NCBI GenBank assembly: GCA_021397835.1
Contig: JAJFZO010000747.1
Location: forward strand, 8,576,501-8,640,500
DNA length: 64,000 nt
Direction of reading: 5' to 3'
From: Moringa oleifera
Taxonomy: Eukaryota; Streptophyta; Magnoliopsida; Brassicales; Moringaceae
Part shown: piece after piece, positions 22,801 to 33,256 of the stretch
Layout of the letters: the number at the start of each line of letters is the position of its first letter
How positions within the stretch are numbered: position 1 is the stretch's first letter
Notes under the pieces: model-generated
Databases searched by the model: none
Told to the model about the DNA's origin: nothing
What the model saw: only the letters and a program-made list of their open reading frames with translations
Program-made: the position numbers and the translations under genes

Positions 22801-22975
22801 TGAGTTTACTACATATGTGTGTGTATATATATATATAAGTATATACATATATATAACAAATATATGTATATATATATATCATTTGTGTCAAGACGAGGAA
22901 ACTAAATGGTTCAAATGAAATCCAATAAGAAAAAAGAAATCAGAATTTTATGGTTGTACACCTCTTTCGGAGCTT
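19896..22975. other. Gene-poor stretch before the trnD relic
   Basis: No recognisable protein gene. The part from about 22080 to 22400 has the look of plastid or mitochondrial spacer, but I could not place it. Short open frames (21151-21420 plus, 21517-21750 plus, 22062-22295 minus) show no family. Confidence 0.4.
22818..22880. repeat. Imperfect (TG)n/(TA)n palindromic microsatellite
   Basis: Alternating TGTGTGTATATATATATA and TATATACATATATATAAC, then TATATGTATATATATATATC. Both halves can pair with each other, giving a potential cruciform just upstream of the trnD relic. Confidence 0.7.
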
Positions 22976-23048
22976 ATGATTGTAGTTCCATCGATCACAG
23001 CTTCGCCCTATCAAGGCTAAAGTTGTGAGTTTAGGCCCTGTCAGTCCT
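22976..23048 (+). pseudogene. trnD-GUC: trnD-GUC relic (plastid type)
   Basis: 73 bases collinear with plastid tRNA-Asp: ATGATTGTAGTTC at the 5' end, CGCCCTATCAAGGC around the anticodon, and CCCTGTCAGTCCT at the 3' end. The anticodon triplet reads ATC where GTC is expected and stem pairs are lost. Plastid-type trnD is also resident in many angiosperm mitochondria, so the immediate donor is uncertain. No trnY or trnE relic is visible upstream, as would be expected for a longer plastid tract. Confidence 0.85.
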
Positions 23049-25006
23049 GACCTATGTACCATAGGTTTTGATCAATTTATCTATTCATTTTCTATAAAGA
23101 AAGGAGAAAAAGAGTAGGATCTAATTCCTGGCATAAGGATCCTTCTTTCATTTCACATTTCTCATCGAGACAAATCAAGTCCAAATGATAATAACTAGCA
23201 CCGATTAATGAGGAAGAGACATATGTAGGTTAGTACAATCAGGGGTATCACCATATTCAGAATTCAAAGAGACAGTATACTGGTCTGGTTATTTTGATTG
23301 TTCTTGATTTATCGAATAAAGTAGCGCAATTTCTTTCCTGAGAGTAGAAATTCTTTTTTTATGATATGTAATTAACTTAATAGAGTTTCTTCGACAGAGT
23401 ACTTGTTAGATTCAACCTACCCATTTTTCTAACAAAGATTTTATGCAACCTATATGACTAATTGGGGAAAATCTATCTATTTTAGAAAATGAATTGCACA
23501 CTGGGTCCTTTATGTATTTGTCTTAGTCTGAGGAAGTGGAATACTAATAAAAGATCAGAGATCCACTCAAACTTCTTATGATTCGAGACTAAGAAGGGAT
23601 ATAGAACAAAGAACACATAATGAAAACTACTTAGTAAAGGCTATGAAAGGGAACAAGAAAGAGGTTTGATAAGAAAGAGTTTGGGAATATCCTGCTTAGT
23701 TAACAAACATCAAGTTTGAAGTTAGACAACATGGATACAAGACTATTGAAGTGAAGTTTGGAATCATTAGGGTTTTTTATCTTCAGATTAACAAATTAGA
23801 GAATTCTAAGGCCTTTTAGAAATTTGGTATGCCCCACTAAGTGTCATGCTTCACCTACCTGATCTCTCAAAGAATAGAATTAATCGCCTTAGCTTTTACT
23901 AAGAGTTTGAATTGCTTTGTATGATAGTAAGGCGAATGAATTGCATTAGTTCAATTTGGCCAGTTGAATTGCTTAGTGATCAAATTGCTTATTTCCTCTT
24001 TGTCTAAGATTGGACTAAAGGTACCAAAGTAGGCATCTTTTTGTTTTGTTTTTTTTTTTTTTTGGCTAAGAAGCCCATAGGTTATATGCCAACCATATGT
24101 AGCTTGAACTGAAATGTTCGAAATGCTTAACTATTGTCAATCCCAAAGATGCTTTTGGTTAAAGGTTTACACCTGATGCCAACCAAGGAAATAAGAATTC
24201 TAACCTCCAAGTCTGCTATAGTTAGCCTCACAGTATGCCTTACAAGCGAGTTTGTCATCTTCATGACTTTCCTTATTGCGAGCTGCTTCTCAAGCCTTCG
24301 AGTGCCGATCTTCACTTAGGCCGGATCCAAGGCTCTACCTTTACATTTCATTTGCTCCTGCCAAGGTTCTTTATCATTTTACGTGCGTATCTTTAAGCAA
24401 TCGAGGGGGCACCGAATATAAAGACAAGGTGGCCATGAGAATAAAAGCCCATTCCGTCATTCTCTGAGACTCCTTAACATCAGTTGAACAAAAAAGGCGT
24501 AGCGCTTGTGAAATCGTAGCGCAGGTGAAAGTTGGCAGGAGTTTGACTTTTTTTGGCCTTAGAAGGAAACCTCATGTCCCTTACTTCCTTCCCCAACAAG
24601 TAACGACACTGCAAGAAGGATGATCAGAATCTTACATGAGGCAAATGTTAAAGCAAACTCCAAATCCAAGGGGTACTCACTTAAAAAAAATTGGTAAACC
24701 TACCACTCAGTCGTAAAAGATAAGAGAAAAATGACCAATGGAAGGCCCTGTGGGAAGAATGCAGTAGGGTCTTCAAGCCCCATGCTAGATTCTCGAGATT
24801 AATGGGCTGTCTCGCAAAGATCTTCGATCTTTATCATGTTGTATTACTTGAAGGGGGATGCTGCAAGAGTGTAGGTGAGTGGTAAGCATAAGAGGCATGC
24901 CCGAAGGGTAGTGACAGAAGTGTAGTTCTAGGTATCATTGCTAAATTGAGATCTATAAGGTGGTGAGGACTTCGATTGCTTTATATCAAGTGAAGAGAAA
25001 GGGTGG
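23049..25006. other. Stretch after trnD, part possibly plastid or mitochondrial spacer
   Basis: No recognisable gene. The first 400 bases are less decayed-looking and may be organelle spacer following trnD. I could not identify psbM there. A poly-T run lies at about 24046-24064. Confidence 0.4.
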
Positions 25007-25080
25007 TAGGCTTAGTAGGGCTCGAACATATAATATAATTGTTATAAGTAGTATATTTCAACCATTTAAACTGTAAGCCC
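25007..25080 (-). pseudogene. trnI-CAU: Mitochondrial trnI-CAU relic
   Basis: The 74-base minus-strand sequence reads GGGCTTACAGTTTAAATGG, then ACTTATAACAATTAT around the anticodon, and ends TTCGAGCCCTACTAAGCCTA, collinear with plant mitochondrial tRNA-Ile(CAU). Its anticodon is normally modified to read AUA codons. The anticodon triplet here is TAT, where CAT is expected, and the anticodon stem is mostly A/T. The acceptor stem GGGCTTA/TAAGCC(T) is largely retained. This tRNA type supports a mitochondrial source for the surrounding DNA. Confidence 0.8.
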
Positions 25081-26445
25081 TTCAAATCTTTACATGCAAT
25101 TTGCTCATTTCAGGAGGGCCTTTGCTTTATTTGCTTCTTCCTCTTCCCAGGAATGAACAATTAAAAAATAAAAAATGATTTTCTTATTGTATATATATTA
25201 TAATAATAATATAAAGCAAGTGACCCTTTCGCTACTCAAACTGTTGGTACACTTTTTGGCTCGTAACAACTCAAACAAGCAGGGACTCTTTATTTTCTTG
25301 CAATGTCGACTATTCATGTTCAGTTAAAAGTAAAAATAAAGGGCACTCTTTGCCCCACACTTCAATAAAAGTAAAAGAGTCTAAAGTATATAAAAAGTAA
25401 GAAAGAAAAACTTAGTTACAAGAACCGAAGGTTAGGACAACTACTTATTTTAGTATAGTTAAACCTAAAAAAATGTATTCTTACCTCCTTTTCTTTCCTT
25501 TTCTATTAATGTTGCTAATTTTTAAAATATTAATGTACCCTTGTGTATGCAGTTGCCTAACTACTTTTTCCTTCTAACTTTTTGCTACTTCTGCATCTGT
25601 CGTATCAAGAAAACTTCTATCAAAGCATTTAGCATTGCTAATAGCTTGGTAAAGGCTGCCTATCTAGGGGTAGGTTAAGACAGGGCCCACTGGGCTTACT
25701 TCTCATGAGAATAAGTGAGGGAATTGGAAAAGGGCTTATAAACTAAGCAATGGGCTTTTAGTCACTTGAAAAAGGGAAAGTGGATGGAGGGTGCATTTTA
25801 GCTAGAGTTAAGGGCAGGATCGTTAGAAAAGCACTTTGTAAGTGAAATGAGTAAAGAAAAGGAAAAGATACAATCAGACGAATTGACAAGACGGATATGA
25901 CAAGGTGGATTCAACATCTAAATTTAGTTTCTAGGGTAAAAATCTTTGTGTCGAGCATGGGAATGCTCTTAAGATCATAGAAGGAATGCTTTAAATGCCC
26001 TATTCTATAAAGGGATTGGTAAGTTTTTGATTTAGTAGGCATCTATGGGGGAGCAGCAAGATGAGCTATGTCTGACTGTCGATAAGAGTTTGTATTCTAC
26101 CGCTTACAAATATCTCTAATCATATGACCTTACTTTTTGCAATAGTGGCGATCTTGGACATGTCTTGTTCGCTTGATGCATTAGAAGAGCTTCTAGATTG
26201 AAGATTCTGATCATAGGGTCGATGTCTCGAAGCATGTTTAGCTAGTCCTATAGTAGCCTAAGCCTTCAATAATAAACAATATAGCATACTTCTTTCTTTT
26301 TTTGACCTATAAACTAAGGCATGTTCTTCATGTTACAACCAATAGAAAGGTGGAGAATCATCTTAAGAATCAATATTAATTTATTAATTTTTAGTAGTTG
26401 ACAAAAAGGTGATGGTGTACATAAGGCTCAAATGAAATAAACAAG
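25081..26445. other. Gene-poor stretch up to CACTA copy B
   Basis: No recognisable gene. Similar in texture to the other decayed organelle-like stretches. It ends in AAG directly before the CACTA terminus. Confidence 0.4.
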
Positions 26446-29015
26446 CATTACTACAAAAATTATAATAAGTGATAGTGTTAACAGTTCTTTCAAGAACTGT
26501 CATTAAAAGCATCACTAACAATTTCTAATGCAGTTCTTCTAAAACTGACAATGAAGGTTTATTTTTAATGTCAGTTTTACAACAATTAACATTAAAAAGG
26601 GGATTTATCACTTTTTAATGTTAGTTACCATTTAACAGACATCAAAAGGCAACATTTAACTTCAGTTCTCGTGGGAACTGACATTGGCATTAAAGGCTTG
26701 AAAGATTAAAGCCTTTAGTAATGGCTTCCAAAGAACTGTCGTGAAAGGCTATTACAAGCCTTTAGCCTTATCTTTTTCTCCAAAAGCAACAGTAGCCACT
26801 TCTAGAGAAGCAACCACCTGCACACACATCTCTCCCTCTTCATTTGTCCTCCCATTGCTCCTTCCTCTGTCATTATCTCAATCTTTATAAGGAAAAGCCA
26901 CACCCTCCCTCCCCCCCCCATTTGTTCTTTATCTTTGGCATTCAAACATGTAACTATTTCTATAGATTCAGAATTTTTTTATAAAAGTTTTTTTTCACAA
27001 ATTTTATTCCATTTGGTTTTGATTTGAAGAATTAATTGAGAATGTATATTATTTTGAGATTATATTCATTAGGTATGTTTGCTGAATTTTTATTGGTGAA
27101 ATTTGATTTTTTTAAGAATGTTTGAATGAAAATATTAGGTATAAATGAGTATACATTGATGATTTTATTATTGGATAATTTTTAAGATTTTTAGATTAAT
27201 TGATGAATTAAGTAGAAGTTAGTCATATCAATTTATATTTTGATGAGTTAAGTAGATATTAGTTAGATGAATTTATATTTTGATGAATTTATGTTTGAAT
27301 AAATGTTATCAGGTAAGATTAATTAGTATATTTTGTAAAATCTATATTGATTTTGTAATTAACTTAATTGAATATTAGTTAAATTTTAAATAGATAATTA
27401 ATTAATTAGATGATGATAAAGTAAATAATTAAATATTATGTAAATTTTAATTAATTTACTAGCTAGTTAGATGCTTGTATAGTAATTAATTAGATGTTAA
27501 TTAAATATTGACTATATATTAATTAACTAATTAGTTATTAATCATTTATTAAAATTTTAATTAGTTAATTAAATGCTTGTAAAATAAATAATTAAATGCT
27601 ATTTAAATTTTAATTAATTTCTTAGTACTTGTAATGTAATTAATTAGATATTAATTAATTGACTATGTATTAATTAACTAATTAATTATAAATCATTTAC
27701 TTAGATTTTAATTAACTATTTATTTTGTTAGTCATATGTTAATTATTTAATTATATGGTGACTAATCGTTTGTTATTTAGGTAATTAATTAATTATATAC
27801 TAATTTAGTTAAATGTATATTTAATTACACATATCATTTAATTCATTAAAATTTTGGTTACATGTAATTTGTATATCAATGTATAATGTGAAAAGTTTTG
27901 AGCTTCAGAATAGATAAAACTTGAATGTTTCCTAATAGAAGGTTAAAGGTATATGATGTTGGGATGAATAACTTTTTCGATTGTACTATTCAAAATAGTG
28001 ATAATCTTAAATTAGTTCGGTATCTATGTATTAAATGTAGTAATATGAAGCATCATACTCCACGTAAGATACGAAATCATTTATATGTATATGGAACTGA
28101 TAACAGCTATCAAACTTGGATATAGCACAGAGAAACTTGTATTGTTAGATCTTCTATTAATAGCAATGCAAGAGTTGTTAGGAAGGTAGAACACATCGAA
28201 GAAGTTGATAACACTATAGAAATGGTACAAGAGGCATTTACAGAGTGTGATATTAATCCTAACCACTTTGACAGATTACTTAGTGATACTGAAAAACTTC
28301 TGTACCCTGGTTAAAGGCAAAATATGGTTGGTCCGATCAAAGCTTTGGTGATCTTTTAAATTTGATTGCTGAAATATTGTCTGATAAGAATGAAATTCCT
28401 ACATCAATGTATGATTTCAAAAAAACATTGAATGCATTAGGCATGAAGTATAGAAAGATCCATGCATGTCCAAATGAGTGCATATTATATCGGAAAGAGT
28501 TTCAAGATGATATCCAATGTCCAACTTGTGGACTTTCAAGATGGAAAGTAATGAATAATAGTAACAAAATAAAAATTGGTGTGCCCACTTAGGTGTTGTG
28601 GTATTTTTTACCAATACCAAGATTTAGAAGAATGTTCAGATGTTCATCTAGTCATCAAACTATGTAGTAGCAAGTGGGGTTATCTTCATGGATCATACTC
28701 CTAATTAGATGATCCATTGGTGTCTACTATTTTCTGGTGATGTCTAAGTGACAGTGGATGTAGCTATTCATGGTGATGCATAGTTGCCTTGCCCAAACCT
28801 CGACAGTGGATTAATAAATATAGTTAGTGGACATATATACAAACACTAAATTAGTTATTTGATAAAGTTAAAAAGGAGGTTGGACAGTTTCTTTCGAGTG
28901 TTATATATATTAGAAAGTTGAACCTTGAAGATTTTTATGGTAAAAAAATTCTTGAATTTATATAGTTGAATTTTTAGGATTGTGTATGATAATGTGTATT
29001 TAAACTGAGGTATTA
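26446..29015 (+). mobile_element. CACTA (En/Spm-type) DNA transposon, copy B, 3'-truncated
   Basis: It begins CATTACTACAAAAATT, a CACTA terminus with one C-to-T change, followed at 26470-26760 by clustered sub-terminal motifs such as AACTGTCATTAAA, AACTGACATT and TTTTAATGTCAGTT in both orientations. An AT-rich leader (27000-27860) follows, then a decayed transposase-like region (27925-28800), and a tail (28850-29015) shared with copy A. No second terminus is found, so the 3' end is missing; similarity to copy A stops near 29015, where mitochondrial-like DNA resumes. Orientation is opposite to copy A. Confidence 0.82.
27925..28800 (+). pseudogene. CACTA transposase (TNPD-like) N-terminal region, broken
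   Basis: The frame from 27925 has NNFFDCTIQNSDNLKLVRYL then CIKCSNMKHHTPRKIRNHLY and TDNSYQTWI. This is the Transposase-associated domain pattern: a C-P-C..C type cluster, then a WI.HGE-like end. After a stop, 28362-28592 has a frame with KIHACPNECILYRKEFQDD and QCPTCGLSRWKVMNN, the hallmark CPN.C.LY...C..CG.SRWK zinc-binding segment of TNPD. A third frame after 28593 resembles the AWYFP.I.R.K.LF block. Several stops and frameshifts separate these parts and the catalytic core is absent, so no transposase is made. Confidence 0.8.
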
Positions 29016-30685
29016 TATATCCTTAAGAATTGTCCATTGATCCTTAAATTATCATAGGTAATTGTTCAAAATTGTTCCTTTGATTTTCGGTAACCACTGG
29101 TCGCTTAACAATGATGTTGCGAGCGGGGCTGTTGCCTTGAGCATTAGTTTCCTCGACCATTTAAGAGTTAAATTCCTCCAAAACTCTATTATTTGCTCAT
29201 GTTCTCTCTTTTTCTTAAGTTCAAATTGGCACCCTACAGTGCAAAATTTAGATCATACCTTATCTAGTGCCTTGTCTAGTCATAATCTTCTCCCTTATAG
29301 CAATGTTTTATGGTTGAGGTTTAAGGGTTGACATTTGAGCAGCTCGACTTTCATTTTTCTAGGACTTGGACCTAGGTTGCTTGGCAAGCGAGGCACTATG
29401 TTGTATTTTTTTGGCTGTTATAAGTACCATGGCTATTATTATTTTTGGCCTTAGCAAGCTTATGCTGTAAATAAAAGGGACTTCAAATTAAATAAGAGGG
29501 AAAAAAGAGCTCATTTATTGTGATCTCCAAATAGACAACCCGAATTCGTAGATATTAACTAAGGAACCTCTCAAATAAAAGACCCTAGCTTGGGATAACT
29601 CTTCGTTTCATTAGCTTCTCTTCACTTATAAAAGATATATGTTTAAAATCTAAAGGGGGATTAGATAAGAACAAGCCAAATACATTGTTCCCAAAGGCTA
29701 ACCTTTCTATTTATTTCTATTGGGAGTCTAGAATTATCTCGAGTATTCTCTCTCTCATCTCTCATTGGAAGAGCCATATTAATTTTGTTGTGTCTTCACT
29801 ATTCGTTTCTTCTGTGATCTTTTGCATACACTTCTCCAAAGTTGATAGAAGATGTTTTTCAGTGATGTAACCTCTTTTGTAGGTATTAGTTTTAAATCTT
29901 TTACGTGAGACATAGGGACTGAGATAGATCAAGCTTCATCAAAGCGCGCCTTGGCAGTTGTCCTTTCGATAACTATAGTTTGCGTTGTGAAAGGTAGTTC
30001 AGATGGAATACCTTTACAGCTTGGAAATTTTTAGTTGAGTTAAACATTTTAAAATCATCTTAAGGAAGAAGATCAAAATTTCAAGTAAAGTAAGGGCAAA
30101 GGCTTTGCTTTGTCTTCTTCGAAGTGGAAATTGGAGAGTTAGTTTAACTTAAAGATCTCTTTCCTTTCCTTGAATGAGTAGTCAAAGGAAGTTTTTCCAT
30201 CTTTGGCTAAAGCAAAGTTGAGAGAGATTGTGCTCTAGTAATTCTCCCACTAGGTTGAAAATACCGATTCATAAATTGGATTCCAAAAAGCACTTTCTAT
30301 TTGAGTAACTTTTGCAGAACAATAGAAATCTTCACCCTTTGTCACTACTTTACACTCTTATGGTCTCGTGTGTCCCTGGGTTGATTAAGTGTTTGGCAAC
30401 ATTGAATAAGGATACATTATGTAAGGCTAAATTACCTGGCAAATTAATTTGGTGAATATGGCTTGAGATAGACATTTTGGTCCCAGTATACAGGTTAGTT
30501 ATGAGCCATCGGGATAACCCTTCACATATCTGTTTCTCCCTTGAAAGGTAACTCTTTGCTAACTTAAGCAACCTGAACCAATTTGCTGCAAAGACTCTGT
30601 CATTGAAAGGAGTCCATTCATTCCTTTCTCTTTTCATCTAGAGATCTACCGAATAATTAAAACATTGCTCAAGTGTTTGTGTCAT
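29016..30685. other. Gene-poor stretch
   Basis: No recognisable gene. Open frames (29062-29331 plus, 30350-30637 minus) lack known motifs. Probably decayed organelle-derived DNA. Confidence 0.4.
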
Positions 30686-31205
30686 AGGATGTTAACTAGA
30701 GGCATAGACATGACCATAAGAGTCAAGCGATTGTTTTCTAAGGTATAAGGGGCTAGAGGTTCTCTAGTGGTTTTCTTAGGGAAATATGCATATCAAAAAG
30801 GGGCAAAGGCCGAAGGGGACCACTTACATTAGGGTTGAATTGAGTTTCTACGATTTGCTTGAGGAATATATAAGCAAGACCTATAAGGAAAGTTCAAAGG
30901 CCACTAGATATCCTATTATGAATAAAGTTTAAGCAATAAGAATAGGATGTTAACTAGAGGCATAGACATGACCATAAGAGTCAAGCGATTGTTTTCTAAG
31001 GTATAAGGGGCTAGAGGTTCTCTAGTGGTTTTCTCAGGGAAATATGCATATCAAAAAGGGGCAAAGGCCAAAGGGGACCACTTACATTGGGGTTGAATTA
31101 AGTTTCTATGATTTGCTTGAGGCATATATAAGCAAGACCTATATGAAAAGTGCAAAGGCCACTAGATTGATATCCTATTATGAATAAAGTTTAAGCAATA
31201 AGAAT
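30686..31205 (+). repeat. Tandem duplication, two copies of about 258 bp
   Basis: Copy 1 is 30686-30943 and copy 2 is 30944-31205. Both start AGGATGTTAACTAGAGG and end AAGCAATAAGAAT. They differ by roughly a dozen substitutions and a 4-base insertion (TTGA) near the end of copy 2, so the duplication is clearly younger than the organelle-like DNA around it. Confidence 0.92.
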
Positions 31206-33120
31206 TAAGCTTTTTTGCACCTACATAGGTTAGTTGCATGCGAGGAATTTATAAACATAGTCGAAATAAAAAGGCATTTCCTTCTTAGGGATTTACTTCC
31301 TTTGTAGACCTTTTCTCTTGTTTAATGAATCTACTATAAGCAGTTAGGCCAACCCATCGATATATGTTCTTTATGTTACATGGAGAGGATGGGTTTCAAG
31401 TATAGGCACTTTATTTCCAATGGGTGAGAAATTAGTGATTAAGACAACATCATCCATTATGATGCCAATCATCCCCTTAAGCAGCATGAAAGCATTGAAG
31501 CTCTTATTCCAAAAACAAATAAGAGCAGACATTAAAGGATAATTGAATGATATGTTGCAAGTAAAATGCGGAATGGCTTCAAAAATTCTTAGTTATTCCC
31601 ATTTAGGTTTTAATTTAGGTTTTAAATGTTATGCCTGGCCCATACCATCCCCGAGTGGGGTTGGGTATACCAAGTGCCCCAAAAAGTTAGTAGAAAAAGG
31701 TAACTTGCTAAGGGGCTTAGTGTCATTAATTGGTAAACTTCACTGAGTTCCTCAGCTAACCCTTTCATTGCCAAATTGAAATGGGGTCCCAATTTATATA
31801 GATAATCAATTAATTTTAGATCCTTTGATGATGTAAATGAGCGTATGTAATGATACTAGAGTTGATGATGTACCATGTCAACATATTCAATGAATGCAAT
31901 CATCTTTCTAGATTGATGAAATCGAGGTTTTTGATGAATGTACCATGGTTTCAATTGCGTACCAAGGGTAGAATAATGATGTGGTTACCAATTAAAAGGG
32001 AGAAAAAGAGTGTCTGTGTTTGGTGAATAATTAAAGAAAAATTGGCAAAAAATTTTAGGCATTAACGAAAAGGTATGAAAGTGTAATAGGCGCTCGATAG
32101 GAACTATTTTGGCAGTTACATGGCTTTTTTTCTCCTTTAATAATTCTTCATTAGACCTTCTTGCCCTTCATTCTAGAGGCACTTCACTATTTTAAGATAG
32201 TAAGAATCTTTCCTACTTCTAGACTTTTATTAATGATTTAAGAGTGAAATAAATCGATATTCTAGGAGTCAATGTTGGAGTTCGACTAGTATTTTTTTTG
32301 TTTTTCAGGTATTTTACTTTCTAGCATTAGTATAATTTACTATTAGGATAACTGTAATATAATCTTTCTTTACTCTTTACTTTAGTTACTTTTAAAAATT
32401 ACAATGAAAAAAGAAAAAGCATTGTTACACCTTCACTAGAATTGTAGCTATCTTCAAAACTAAGAAAGGTTCTTAGCCTACCGGTAATCAACTTTCAAAA
32501 AAATACCTTTGGATGGAGGTTTCTTGATCAACTATCTTACTTGCATGCATAAAGAGATAGAGATAACTCTTCTTTATATACATAATTACCAGTCATAGGA
32601 TTGAGACTTTCATTTTTACTTGACTAGTAAAGCAAGAAATTCCTTTCTTTTTTCTTTTGCTAAGTGGTCTATCTCCACGATGATAACTCTTTTTTTATTC
32701 AAGAATGATCTTCCTTTTTGTCTTTCCTTTTAGGGTAATCAACTAGTCCATCATTCCTGCCCTTTGTTCAATAGATCGCTCAGCTCTACTTCTCAGAAAA
32801 TCCCTTTTTGGCTTTGAATTTATTGTAATGCTTTTCTTTTCTGTGAAGATCTTGATGACTACTTAATTCATCTTTCCTTTCCTGCTCTGAATGAGAAGCA
32901 GTATTTTTTTATTTTAATAGTCTAGGCCTAAGATAAGTGATCTCTAAAATTGAAAGCTTTTCGACTGAAAAGTTAACAATAGAATATGATTTAGAATAGC
33001 TTTTTCCAAATAATCGAGTAGCCCTTTATAGAAATAGAATTAGAAAGATAGGATTCACACGCACAACCTTATCCAATGAGTCTGCTTATGCTACGCACCT
33101 GCCTTTAAGAGCTGTGCTGC
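31206..33120. other. Gene-poor stretch
   Basis: No recognisable gene on either strand. Confidence 0.4.
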
Positions 33121-33256
33121 TGGTTCCCTTCATCGGCATCATTGAACCTTTTTAGCATTTCGAAAGGATTTGGATGCTCAAAACTAATGGTTAAAGGAAT
33201 TGATGATTCGTATTTAGTCTTCGATCTTCGCCTAGTCCTAATCTTATAAAGGGACC
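33121..33256 (+). repeat. Dispersed repeat D, copy 1
   Basis: About 135 bases sharing CATCGGCATCATTGAACC, GCTCAAAACTAATGGTTAAA and GGAATTGAT with a diverged copy at 56811-56950 (CATCGGCGTTATCGAACC, GCTCAAAATAATCAGTTAAA, GGAATTAAT). The copies are 23.7 kb apart in the same orientation and separated by the Tat retrotransposon. Confidence 0.65.
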
